Assembly (NCBI RefSeq): GCF_001612745.1 | Contig: NZ_BDBA01000149.1 | Location: 1-32,887 of the forward strand | Source of the DNA: Nocardia amamiensis NBRC 102102 | GTDB taxonomy: Bacteria > Actinomycetota > Actinomycetes > Mycobacteriales > Mycobacteriaceae | Length of the DNA stretch: 32,887 bases | Reading direction: 5' to 3' | The notes under the pieces: generated by a model | Databases searched by the model: none | What the model saw: only the letters and a program-made list of their open reading frames with translations | Told to the model about the DNA's origin: nothing | Shown: piece by piece, positions 21,784 through 28,813 of the stretch | Position numbering within the stretch: the first letter of the stretch is position 1 | How the letters are laid out: each line of letters starts with the position of its first letter | Translations under genes and position numbers: made by a program

Positions 21784-21958
21784 TCACAACGACCCCGCCC
21801 ATCAACGGCGTGCCCCAGCAGCCGGTGCTGGTCGCCTACCAGATCGAACCCGCACCGCGGCGGAGATCGATCTCGGCCACCACCACGGTCGCCGCCGTCG
21901 CGATCGGCATCGCAACGGATTCGGCGGCGGATTCCTCCTCGGCTGGCGGGCACTGTGA
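21780..21958 (+). pseudogene. Mini membrane protein with apparent -1 frameshift
   Basis: ATG 21780 overlaps the previous stop. It encodes MITTTPPINGVPQQPVLVAY then a basic patch and TTTVAAVAIGI. In this frame no stop occurs until 23033, while one frame over the sequence reads NGFGGGFLLGWRAL and stops at 21956-21958, exactly overlapping the GTG of the next gene (GTGA). Adding one G after 21909-21911 (ATCG/CAACGG) would join both halves into a 59-aa protein with one membrane helix. It is either a broken gene, a sequencing error or a programmed shift. Confidence 0.6.
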
Positions 21959-22230
21959 GCGGCGTGACGACCGTGATGGTCACCGTCACGATGCCCGACG
22001 GCGGCGCGCTCGGCGAAGGCAGAACCTTCGACACTCCCGCCGCGGCCGCCGACTTCGCCCACACCTACGTCACCGCCGCGATGCACGACCCGATCCGGGT
22101 GTACGCGGGCGACGAAACCGGGCAGCCACGTTTCGACACCACCGGCGACCGCGACACCGTCCTGGCCCAGATCACCGCCTGGGCCGCCGAACTCGCCACC
22201 GAGACCGATCGCCAACACGCCGAGAAATAA
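21955..22230 (+). CDS. Hypothetical protein, 91 aa
   Basis: GTG at 21955. Begins with strands (VTTVMVTVTMPDGGAL) followed by helices (AAADFAHTYVTAAM, then TVLAQITAWAAELATE). The beginning TTVMVTVTMPDG resembles domains that bind small ligands or peptides but cannot be named. Last gene before operator C at 22244, so the operon's first part ends here. Confidence 0.6.
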   Translation: MSGVTTVMVTVTMPDGGALGEGRTFDTPAAAADFAHTYVTAAMHDPIRVYAGDETGQPRFDTTGDRDTVLAQITAWAAELATETDRQHAEK

Positions 22231-22243
22231 AACCCGAAATAAT

Positions 22244-22259
22244 AGACTGTCGACAGTCT
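22244..22259 (+). promoter_or_regulatory. GntR-type operator C
   Basis: AGACTGTCGACAGTCT is a perfect 16-bp palindrome, with an extra half-site ACAGTCTA at 22261-22268. TAGACT at 22243 and TAAAAT at 22267, 18 bases apart, form a -35/-10 pair that the operator covers. Transcription would start near 22279, inside the structured leader. Confidence 0.7.
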
Positions 22260-22275
22260 GACAGTCTAAAATGCT

Positions 22276-22340
22276 GGTGGGTGATCAACCCGCCACCACA
22301 TGGCGGGGACCAGGTGCCCGTTACGCACCTGGTCCCCGCC
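22276..22340 (+). promoter_or_regulatory. Leader with competing stems; hairpin copy 2 with CCGTTAC loop
   Basis: Segment A (22276-22282, GGTGGGT) can pair with B (22288-22294, ACCCGCC; one G-U). B, as CCCGCCA at 22289-22295, can instead pair with C (22301-22307, TGGCGGG). C opens a perfect 16-bp hairpin with D: GGCGGGGACCAGGTGC (22302-22317), loop CCGTTAC, partner 22325-22340. The exclusive A:B, B:C and C:D pairings look like an attenuator or switch. Confidence 0.65.
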
Positions 22341-22374
22341 CTGATTCTCCCCCATCACCGGAAGGGCTACCACG

Positions 22375-22620
22375 ATGCAGGACCCCACCGACTTCGAGTT
22401 GACCCCCGAATTCCTCGAGCGCAACCGGAAGCTGGTTGCGCAGGCTCCGGCCATGATCAAACGCAGCCGCGAGCTGATCGAGCAGCTGTGTGCATCCGTG
22501 GATCTGCCGACCGTCCCCGCCCGTGGCGACGACCCGGCCGCCGGCGCCCCAGCCCGTCCGCCTCGAGGCGCTGCACGCGAGCAGCGCACCCAGGCTCAAA
22601 CCATGTGGCGCAGCCGATGA
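22375..22620 (+). CDS. Hypothetical protein, 81 aa
   Basis: CCGGAAGGG lies about 10 bases before the ATG. The N-terminal 45 residues are helical and charged (LTPEFLERNRKLVAQAPAMI), the rest is Pro/Ala/Arg-rich and disordered. First gene after operator C and the structured leader, and overlaps the DUF4913 start by ATGA. It could be a regulator or a structural partner of the next protein; nothing specific is seen. Confidence 0.6.
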   Translation: MQDPTDFELTPEFLERNRKLVAQAPAMIKRSRELIEQLCASVDLPTVPARGDDPAAGAPARPPRGAAREQRTQAQTMWRSR

Positions 22621-23033
22621 TCAGGGGCACCGCGCCACAAACACTCACCCACGGCCACCCCGTCCCCGAGCACCCGTCGCTGGGAGACTTCGTACACGGA
22701 TTCCTGGTGTACGCCTACGCCCGCCAGGTCACCGACACCCACGAGCGCGTCTGGTGCCCGCAGTGGTGGCGCCACCCCGAAGCCCTGCATCGGCTGCATG
22801 TGCTGTGGCGCACCTACGAGGAGCTGCGCACCACCGGCCAGCTCGGTGTCAGCGCCTGGTGGTGCGACCACGCCGACCTGCACATGCCGAAGCTGTTCGA
22901 CCCCGACGGACCATTCAAGTTCTGCAGCCCACGCACCGGCCACAAAGACCTGCTGCCGCCGCTGCCCGTCGATGAAGCGCCCGCCGAGCTGTTCCCCCCG
23001 ATGACGACCGCCGCCGCTGCACCGGCGGCATGA
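22617..23033 (+). CDS. DUF4913 family protein, 138 aa
   Basis: RVWCPQWWRHPEALHRLHVL then WRTYEELR and SAWWCDHADLHMPKLFD with a final FKFCSP fit DUF4913, a small Trp/Cys/His-rich family found near conjugation and replication genes of actinobacterial plasmids. The conserved His and Cys residues may bind a metal. Ala/Pro-rich tail. ATGA overlap with the previous gene. Function of the family is not known to me. Confidence 0.8.
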   Translation: MIRGTAPQTLTHGHPVPEHPSLGDFVHGFLVYAYARQVTDTHERVWCPQWWRHPEALHRLHVLWRTYEELRTTGQLGVSAWWCDHADLHMPKLFDPDGPFKFCSPRTGHKDLLPPLPVDEAPAELFPPMTTAAAAPAA

Positions 23034-23046
23034 GAGGGGGGAAGAA

Positions 23047-23083
23047 GGGCGAGATCACCCATGCTGGGCGAGATCACCATGCT
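23047..23083. repeat. Tandem 18-19 bp repeat after tra operon
   Basis: GGGCGAGATCACCCATGCT (23047-23065) is followed at once by GGGCGAGATCACCATGCT (23066-23083), differing by one C. It lies right after the DUF4913 stop and before the terminator-like hairpin. Could be a protein-binding repeat or a slip duplication. Confidence 0.6.
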
Positions 23084-23097
23084 ATGGGCACACGAAA

Positions 23098-23126
23098 GCC
23101 CCGGGGCTCCTTGCGGAAGCCGGGGC
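23098..23126 (+). terminator. GC-rich terminator-like hairpin
   Basis: GCCCCGG (23098-23104) pairs with CCGGGGC (23120-23126); the intervening bases also pair (CTCC with GGA) around TTGC. No U run follows, as in many actinobacterial terminators. It would end the transfer operon about 65 bases after DUF4913. Confidence 0.5.
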
Positions 23127-23258
23127 AGTGCTCGTTTCCGACGAGCGCTTGATGCGTGAGACGAATCGCGAAGCGCGGGCGCGTGGCGCCGCGCAGCCAC
23201 CTGTCGTCGCCGATGCTGCACTGCAATCAGCGCTCTCGATCACGAAGTCAGGGAAGCA

Positions 23259-23471
23259 GTGGATGCCGTTATCGAGTTCGCGAACTACCGGCGCACCCGC
23301 GCAGACTTCGAGCGGTTGCAGCATGTCCTCGCGATCGCCACCGCAGTCGTACTGGTCGGAGTCGTGATGTTCGCTATCGCCGCGCCACGCCGTAAGCCGG
23401 ACCGGATGAGAAGCCCAGGGACACCCCCACCAGCTGACACCGATAGGCGCGAACTGGTCAGAAGATATTGA
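23259..23471 (+). CDS. Small single-pass membrane protein, 70 aa
   Basis: ATG 23259 with AGGGAA upstream. MDAVIEFANYRRTRADFERL is followed by one hydrophobic segment (HVLAIATAVVLVGVVMFAIA) and a basic Pro-rich tail. It overlaps the minus-strand frame at 23458 by 13 bases. Likely a real but lone small gene; function unknown. The preceding 23127-23258 may be its 5' region or a remnant frame. Confidence 0.45.
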   Translation: MDAVIEFANYRRTRADFERLQHVLAIATAVVLVGVVMFAIAAPRRKPDRMRSPGTPPPADTDRRELVRRY

Positions 23472-23673
23472 AGCCGAATCCGCTGTAGAGCGCCGAGTGC
23501 GGATCGAGCAAGTCGAACAGGACGATCTTCCTTCCCCGAGGGTGTAGGAAGTCCCGCGCTGGGTCTTCCCTGAAGATGACCACCCATCCGTTGCTCAGCA
23601 TCGTCGCGACGTAGGTCGTGTCATCGAAAAACTTCTCGGCGACGTTGACCGGCGGATCCAGCTCATGCCGCAA
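23458..23673 (-). CDS. Small unknown protein or fragment, 71 aa
   Basis: MRHELDPPVNVAEKFFDDTT then VATMLSNGWVVIFREDPARD has a normal, protein-like composition and good codon use, but no family is recognised. The length and the lack of a clear ribosome site at 23673 leave open that it is the C-terminal remnant of a longer gene. It is convergent with the small membrane protein gene. No partner gene on this strand nearby. Confidence 0.45.
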   Translation of the reverse strand: MRHELDPPVNVAEKFFDDTTYVATMLSNGWVVIFREDPARDFLHPRGRKIVLFDLLDPHSALYSGFGFNIF

Positions 23674-24046
23674 GCACCCCCGCAGGCCGCCGCCAAACTC
23701 GCGGTCGCTCCAGCTACGGCTCGGGTGAACCCGGAGGAACTACGAAGGCGCAGGTCAGTTGATGTATGCTACATAATAGCTGCTTCACCATCAGGGAATG
23801 TAATACATTGGGAGGCAGCATGTTCGGCTGGCGCGGAAGAGTTGCCGTGGTAGCTCGGAGAGTGTTGTGCTGTGCGTTGGCCTGAACTTACTCGGTGCTC
23901 GCTGAATGATGACCTTGAAAGAAGAGCTGAGGGCAATGGTCAGGCCAGCATCTGGTGCGGCCTGACATGCGGTAGCGCTCTTGATGATGGGGATGGCCAC
24001 GTATCAGCCGTCGTTCTGGCTGGTCAAAGGATGAGTTGAGGTAACC
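23674..24046. promoter_or_regulatory. Intergenic region before DUF2589 operon
   Basis: A 373-base stretch with lower GC near 23760-23815. It contains AATGTA-A-TACATT (23797-23809 region), a possible TACATAAT -10 box near 23769, and a 21-codon frame (MFGWRGRVAVVARR...) at about 23821 with GGGAGG just before its ATG. It separates the plasmid backbone from the DUF2589 operon and probably holds that operon's promoter. No larger gene seen. Confidence 0.4.
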
Positions 24047-24670
24047 ATGGCTCGTGCAGTTCAAGAACTACGTCAGATTCCCTTTGAACGGCTCATCGGC
24101 GCTCCGATGACGGCCGCGATCGAAGCGCAGGCGGCTGCCGCTCAGTCCACGATCGAGTTCATCCAGAAGGTGGGCTTCAAAACTCCCGACGGTGGTTTCG
24201 AGCCGGCAGATCTGTTGATCACCGACACTGATGCCGATGCCGATGCTGGCGACTTGCGTAGTGTCACGTTCTCCTACGAGAAGAAGGACGAGAACGGCGA
24301 GGTTTCCGCATTCCACCTCAAAGTGCCGCTGCTCTCCATCGTGCCCATCCCGTACATACGCATCGACGAGATGACTCTCGACTTCTCGGCCAAGCTCACC
24401 GATGCGATCATGAGAAAGACTGATACTTCCTTCAACCTCGACTCCTCAGTCTCGGGAAAATTCGGTGGAGGCTTCCTCGTCCCCTTCAAGATGAGCTTCC
24501 GCGTATCGTCCACATACAACACGAAAACTTCCAAGGCATCAGCGCAGAAGAGCGAGTACCGGCTAGATATCAACATCCGCGCGGTACAGGACGAGATGCC
24601 AGGCGGGCTGTCGAAGATACTAGACATCCTTGAGGATGCGATCCAGGACACCAAGGCTCCGGTGGCATAA
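24047..24670 (+). CDS. DUF2589 protein 1, 207 aa
   Basis: The N-terminal helix FERLIGAPMTAAIEAQAAAA then QSTIEFIQKVGF, followed by beta strands (VTFSYEKKDENGEVSAFHLK, then VPLLSIVPIPYIRIDEM) and a C-terminal helix, is the layout of DUF2589. The Asp-rich patch DTDADADAGD is unusual. GAGGTAAC precedes the ATG. A second, clearly related DUF2589 gene lies two genes on. Family function is unknown to me; pairing suggests that the two subunits form a hetero-oligomer. Part of a five-gene operon with a protease. Confidence 0.75.
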   Translation: MARAVQELRQIPFERLIGAPMTAAIEAQAAAAQSTIEFIQKVGFKTPDGGFEPADLLITDTDADADAGDLRSVTFSYEKKDENGEVSAFHLKVPLLSIVPIPYIRIDEMTLDFSAKLTDAIMRKTDTSFNLDSSVSGKFGGGFLVPFKMSFRVSSTYNTKTSKASAQKSEYRLDINIRAVQDEMPGGLSKILDILEDAIQDTKAPVA

Positions 24671-24673
24671 GTC

Positions 24674-25372
24674 GTGGTACGCCTCGGATCCGTGATCGGC
24701 GGGATTCTGGCCGAGCTGACGCAAGCCCGTGCCGTCGCGGATCGGCTCACTCGCGCGCTGGTTGACGAGTACGAGGATGATCCCGTTCTGTCTGGAATGT
24801 CAGTGCCTAGGGTGAAGTTGTCGGCAGCGACAGTGACTGTTCGCTACACGATCCAGTCAGTCGAGGAATCCGAGCCTACACAACCAGATCCAGCGGTAGT
24901 CAGTACCAGATGGCAGAAGGTTGTGGCGATCAAAGTTGTCCCGAAAGTTCTACGCAAACTGAACATCACCGGCGAGGACCAACAGGCCCTCACGACAGCG
25001 ATCGTGATAAAGCGCCCCACAGTGACCGCTACCGAGCATGCTCTCCAGGGAAAAACTGCTGAATTTCTCAACGTCACGATAGAGAGTGCGATGGAGTCCT
25101 GGCCGAACATCCCGGCGGAGCTGCAGCGCCGATTGGGCGGCAAACTGGCATTCCGCGGCGAGCTGAAAGCGGAGGCGACAGCGGAGCTGGAGAAGTTTCT
25201 GGACCGGGAAGCCAGAGAGAGACTCCTCGCCAGCGTTCTGGCATCGAAGATCCACGTTGGCGTACTTACCGCGGACCTCCCGGAAGAGCCGGGCCGCATC
25301 CAGGAGATCCAACTCACCGTGGCCGGCGAGGATCTCGAACTCGTAGAACTGGCGGATCAAGACGGACAGTAG
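24674..25372 (+). CDS. Unknown partner of DUF2589 proteins, 232 aa
   Basis: GTG 24674 lies 3 bases after the previous stop. An N-terminal helical region (LGSVIGGILAELTQARAVAD) leads into VKLSAATVTVRYTIQSVEE, then a lysine-rich strand region (WQKVVAIKVVPKVLRKLNIT), then helices and a C-terminal acidic strand. The start resembles the DUF2589 N terminus in style but lacks its conserved KDENG turn. Not a recognised family. Adjacent stops and starts show co-expression with both DUF2589 genes. Confidence 0.6.
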   Translation: MVRLGSVIGGILAELTQARAVADRLTRALVDEYEDDPVLSGMSVPRVKLSAATVTVRYTIQSVEESEPTQPDPAVVSTRWQKVVAIKVVPKVLRKLNITGEDQQALTTAIVIKRPTVTATEHALQGKTAEFLNVTIESAMESWPNIPAELQRRLGGKLAFRGELKAEATAELEKFLDREARERLLASVLASKIHVGVLTADLPEEPGRIQEIQLTVAGEDLELVELADQDGQ

Positions 25373-25891
25373 GTGAGCATGGCGATCCAGCGAGTAGAAC
25401 CTCTCAAGCTTGGCGATCTGCTCGGCTCGCTGATGGGCGCAGTGGTCGACGCGCAGGCTCAGGCGGCCAGGGCGTCGATTGAGTTCGTTAGGGATGTGGG
25501 TCTGATATCGGAGCAGCCCAGCGGCACGGAAAGGCTGCGCACCGTTAGTCTCCGGTACCGCAAACGCGACGAGAATGGCGCCCTGGCGGACTTCGAGGTC
25601 GAAGTGCCATTACTGGCCATGGTCAACGTGCCCTCCCTTGCTGTTAAGGAAGCCTCCTTCTCCATGGCATACGACGTCGTAACGGTAAAGGCGGCTAGCG
25701 ACACAACCAAACGTTCGGTTATGACAGGGGTGATCCGAAAGAAGACTGCGGCGAGTGACCGCAAGACCACCACAATGTCGGTCGATGTCGAGGTTACGAT
25801 CGCCCAGGAAGCCACGCCGATCGGTGTCGAGCGACTGTTCGACCTTGCGGAGTTGGGAATCACCGAGGCACTCGTCGAGGGCAACGGATGA
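25373..25891 (+). CDS. DUF2589 protein 2, 172 aa
   Basis: GTG 25373 directly follows the previous stop. LGDLLGSLMGAVVDAQAQAA then RASIEFVRDVGLI, a central VSLRYRKRDENGALADFEVE and VPLLAMVNVPSLAVKEASF correspond segment by segment to the first DUF2589 protein (KKDENGEVSAFHLKVPLLSI). The C-terminal RLFDLAELGITEAL parallels KILDILEDAIQ there. Shorter because the Asp-rich insertion is absent. Overlaps the next gene by ATGA. Confidence 0.75.
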   Translation: MSMAIQRVEPLKLGDLLGSLMGAVVDAQAQAARASIEFVRDVGLISEQPSGTERLRTVSLRYRKRDENGALADFEVEVPLLAMVNVPSLAVKEASFSMAYDVVTVKAASDTTKRSVMTGVIRKKTAASDRKTTTMSVDVEVTIAQEATPIGVERLFDLAELGITEALVEGNG

Positions 25892-26379
25892 GTAGCGACA
25901 ACCTCCACGCCACTCTTGAGGCCGTCAACACGGCCCTCGGGCATCTAGCAGCGGCACTCGACAAAGGAGGTTTCGGGGCGGGAAGCCGCAGCTACACACA
26001 GATGGCCGAGATCGTGATCGGCCAGCGGCTGTGGGCAGTCGAGCACGGAATCGACACGTTCGATGATCGGTTCCACCGAGTAGCAATTTTGGCCGCAGAG
26101 GTGCATCGGCAGCTTCTGCCCTATGTCGAGGCGATGGATCGACTTCGGATGCTGCCTGCCCTAGCGCCGCAGGATAACAGCTTTGCGCCGGAGTCTGCTG
26201 AGGCCAAAGTGCTCGCGGTCATCGACGCAGCCGACCGACCTCAATCTCTCACCCAGCTACGAAATGCAGTGGGAATGCCCAGTTCCCAGATGCGCGTACT
26301 TCTGGCGTCGATGGTTGATCGGGGGCTGCTCTCTGCCTCCTCGTCCGGCAGCCGGACACGTTATGGGGTAGCACCGTGA
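25888..26379 (+). CDS. Winged-helix protein in DUF2589 operon, 163 aa
   Basis: The C-terminal 55 residues (AKVLAVIDAADRPQSLTQLR, then GMPSSQMRVLLASMVDRGLL, then a Ser/Gly wing) form a MarR/ArsR-like winged helix. The N-terminal 95 residues are helical (LEAVNTALGHLAAALDKGG...) without known motif. It may be the operon's regulator, or a sensor coupling to the protease. Its stop overlaps the GTG start of the next gene. Confidence 0.65.
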   Translation: MSSDNLHATLEAVNTALGHLAAALDKGGFGAGSRSYTQMAEIVIGQRLWAVEHGIDTFDDRFHRVAILAAEVHRQLLPYVEAMDRLRMLPALAPQDNSFAPESAEAKVLAVIDAADRPQSLTQLRNAVGMPSSQMRVLLASMVDRGLLSASSSGSRTRYGVAP

Positions 26380-27182
26380 GTCCCATGTCCCAGAGTGGGG
26401 TCACTGAGCCGGAGCCTCTGCGCTTGGACCGAGTTCAGCTACGTTCGATTGACCCGCCAGGGTATCCATACCGGGTCCACTATGCCGATGTCATACAAGG
26501 GAAGATCGACACCTGTGCGATCGCTGCGATCATGGTGGCCATCGCACATACACGTCCCCGTCTGATCGGCGAAAGGTTGCCCGGCGAACCAAGGACGGGC
26601 GTTGTCCTCAGCAAACGAGCGGCTGATGAAATCTACAAGTACTGGTCAGACGTGACCTACTGGGTGCGTTTCACCACAGGCCTCGGTGTCCTGGTCACCC
26701 CGGTTCTCTACTACCACGGCCAGTACGAGGTGGCCTACGCAAGTACCCTCCACGGTCCCGGATGGCCCAGCCTGGTGGAGAAAGCCTATGCGATCTTGAA
26801 AGGGAACAGCTACAACAACCTGGATAGAGAACGCTCGCTGAGACCGGTCCCATCCGCCTTGGCAATCCTCACCGACCTTGTCGGCCCGTCAGACACAGCA
26901 GATCTAGTCAGCGACAGTCTGATCAATCGCTGGAAACAAAGCCGTGCACTCAAGGACTCCGATCTGATCCGCATAGCGGATCAGGCGAGGCACAGACCGA
27001 CGGTCGCGACTTCGTACGACCACGGCACACAAGACGGTATTACAGCAGGCCACACGTATGCCGTGATCCGGTGGCGTCGCGGGAGGATGATCCTGCACAA
27101 CCCAACGGGATCACCAGACGTGCCCCAGCTAACCCTGGATCAACTACGCGCCAGCTTCAGTGCGGTTCACCAGGCGTTATGA
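26376..27182 (+). CDS. Calpain-like cysteine protease, 268 aa
   Basis: GTG 26376. IQGKIDTCAIAAIMVAIA places Cys47 at a helix start, as in calpain GDCW...AA. AGHTYAVIRWRRGRMILHNP then TG places His226 and Asn242 as in the calpain GHAYSV...LRNPWG motif. The triad order Cys-His-Asn and the spacing support a papain/calpain-like fold, although the Trp after Cys is replaced by Ala. No signal peptide, so it acts inside the cell. It ends the DUF2589 operon and likely acts on a partner or host target. An IS256 element lies just downstream. Confidence 0.6.
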   Translation: MSPMSQSGVTEPEPLRLDRVQLRSIDPPGYPYRVHYADVIQGKIDTCAIAAIMVAIAHTRPRLIGERLPGEPRTGVVLSKRAADEIYKYWSDVTYWVRFTTGLGVLVTPVLYYHGQYEVAYASTLHGPGWPSLVEKAYAILKGNSYNNLDRERSLRPVPSALAILTDLVGPSDTADLVSDSLINRWKQSRALKDSDLIRIADQARHRPTVATSYDHGTQDGITAGHTYAVIRWRRGRMILHNPTGSPDVPQLTLDQLRASFSAVHQAL

Positions 27183-27239
27183 CCCGGTCAAGTCCAAACG
27201 CGTGGTGTATTGAGGTGATTGCCGCGTGATCCTTGTCGG

Positions 27240-28474
27240 TCAGGCGGTCAGTGCTGGGGTGGTGTCCTCCTGTTCGTTGGGGTCGGCGGTAGCGCGTGAG
27301 CGGGCGAGGACGTCGAGGCCTAGGTAGCGGCGGCCTTCGATCCATTCGTCGTGCTGCTCGGCCAGGACCGCGCCGACGAGGCGGATGATGGCTTGGCGGT
27401 CGGGGAAGATGCCGACGACGTCGGTGCGGCGGCGGATTTCCTTGTTCAACCGCTCCTGCGGATTGTTCGACCAGATCTGACGCCAGATCTGCTTGGGAAA
27501 CGCGGTGAACGAGAGTAAGTCCGCACGGGCGGCGTCCAGGTGCCCGGCCACTTTCGGTAGCTTCTCGGTCAAAGCATCGAGCATCCGATCATATTGGGCG
27601 GCAACCGATTCGGCGTCGGCTTGATCGAACACCGAATGCAACAGGGTCCGTACCCACGGCCACGACGATTTCGGGGTGATCGACATCAGATTCACCGTGT
27701 AATGGGTTCTGCACCGCTGCCACGAAGCGCCGGGCAGGGTGGCTCCGATCGCGGCTACCAGCCCAGCGTGCGCGTCGGAAGTGACCAGACTGACCCCCGA
27801 CAGCCCGCGGGCGACCAGGTCGCGGAAGAACGCCAGCCAGCCCGCGCCGTCCTCGCCGCTGGTGACCTGGACACCGAGGATCTCCCGGTAGCCCTCGGCG
27901 TTGACGCCGGTGGCGACGAGAGTGTGCACGTTGACCACGCGCCCGTTTTCTCGGACCTTCAACACCAGGGCGTCGGCGGCGACGAAGGTGTAGGGGCCCT
28001 GGTCGAGTGGGCGGGTGCGGAACGCTTCGACCTGGGCGTCGAGGTCGGCGGCCCACCGCGACTTCGACACTCGTGTCGGCACGATCGACGTCGCGATCCC
28101 CAAACTGCGCTCGGGCAGTTACTTTCCGGATTGGCTGCTCGAGCGCCGCAAACGCGCCGAACGCGCACTCACCAGCGTGGTGGCGACCTGCTACCTGCTC
28201 GGGGTCTCGACCCGACGCATGGAGAAGCTCGTCGAATCACTCGGTGTGACAAAGCTTTCCAAGTCGCAGGTGTCGATCATGGGCGGTAGCCATTTCGGGA
28301 GTTCACCCGCTCGTCGGAGCGTTCGCCGTAGCCGGCGCCGCACACGGTGTCGGCTTCGGCGCCCATCAGGACCTGGATGAACGCCGACATCATATTGCGC
28401 AGCAGATCCGGGCTCGCTACGGCGAGTTGGTCCGACAGCAACTTGGACGGGTCGATAGGCTGGACAGAGGTCAT
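27240..28474 (-). pseudogene. IS256 transposase, disrupted by internal inversion
   Basis: ATG 28474 (MTSVQPIDPSKL) gives 64 residues to ...SRNGYR. The next 76 codons (HRDFDTRVGTIDVAIPKL ... LSKSQVSIM) lie on the plus strand at 28054-28281, and from AADLDAQVEAF (28052 downwards) the minus strand resumes to the stop. Reinverting 28054-28281 and dropping C28053 and G28282 restores a 410-aa transposase. The catalytic Asp (VAADALVLK), Asp (VTSDAHAGL) and Glu (NPQERLNKE) are present. As it stands it cannot make full transposase. Confidence 0.8.
28054..28281 (+). other. Inverted 228-bp internal transposase segment
   Basis: Reads HRDFDTRVGTIDVAIPKLRS... on the plus strand, the exact middle of the IS256 transposase whose other parts are on the minus strand. 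The junctions show a short GCCCA/TGGGC inverted match (28051-28055 and 28280-28284). The segment equals 76 codons without loss. Confidence 0.8.
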
Positions 28475-28813
28475 CGCGTGAAACTTTCTTCCTTCAGTGA
28501 CTTGGTAGGTCTGTTGAAGGATCACGCGGTGACCACCTCTACTCGGCTACGACACGCCGATCATCGAACCGGCCGGTCCGATTCCTACACCACTCTGCCG
28601 GACGCAACCTATGACCCCGGCCGTGGGGGAATAGTGCATCTCATGCAGTGAGTGCAGCGAGTCGTTCATTCCGTGCCAGATCGACAGCTACGGGTACTCA
28701 ACACATAGTCGAATCTCGCGAACGAGGCTCTCAGCACTGTCATACTTCGATGCGCAGATCTCTCCCCTTTCCTCGGCAGTTGAGTTGCCACAAGGACCGA
28801 TAGGAGCCCTGCC

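Larger units (their letters stand above)
27212..28539 (-). mobile_element. IS256-family insertion sequence, internally inverted
   Basis: Terminal inverted repeats 27212-27234 and 28517-28539 match at 20 of 23 positions, with an identical inner CCGCGTGATCCTT. Length about 1.33 kb, normal for the family. It encodes one DDE transposase on the minus strand, interrupted by an inverted 228-bp block. No matching target duplication is visible beside the ends. It sits 30 bases after the protease stop. Confidence 0.75.

Noticed and set aside
21450..23033. A single 527-codon plus-strand frame
   Set aside because: It crosses operator C, the structured leader and several overlapping genes. Only its last part (from 22617, DUF4913) is a real gene.
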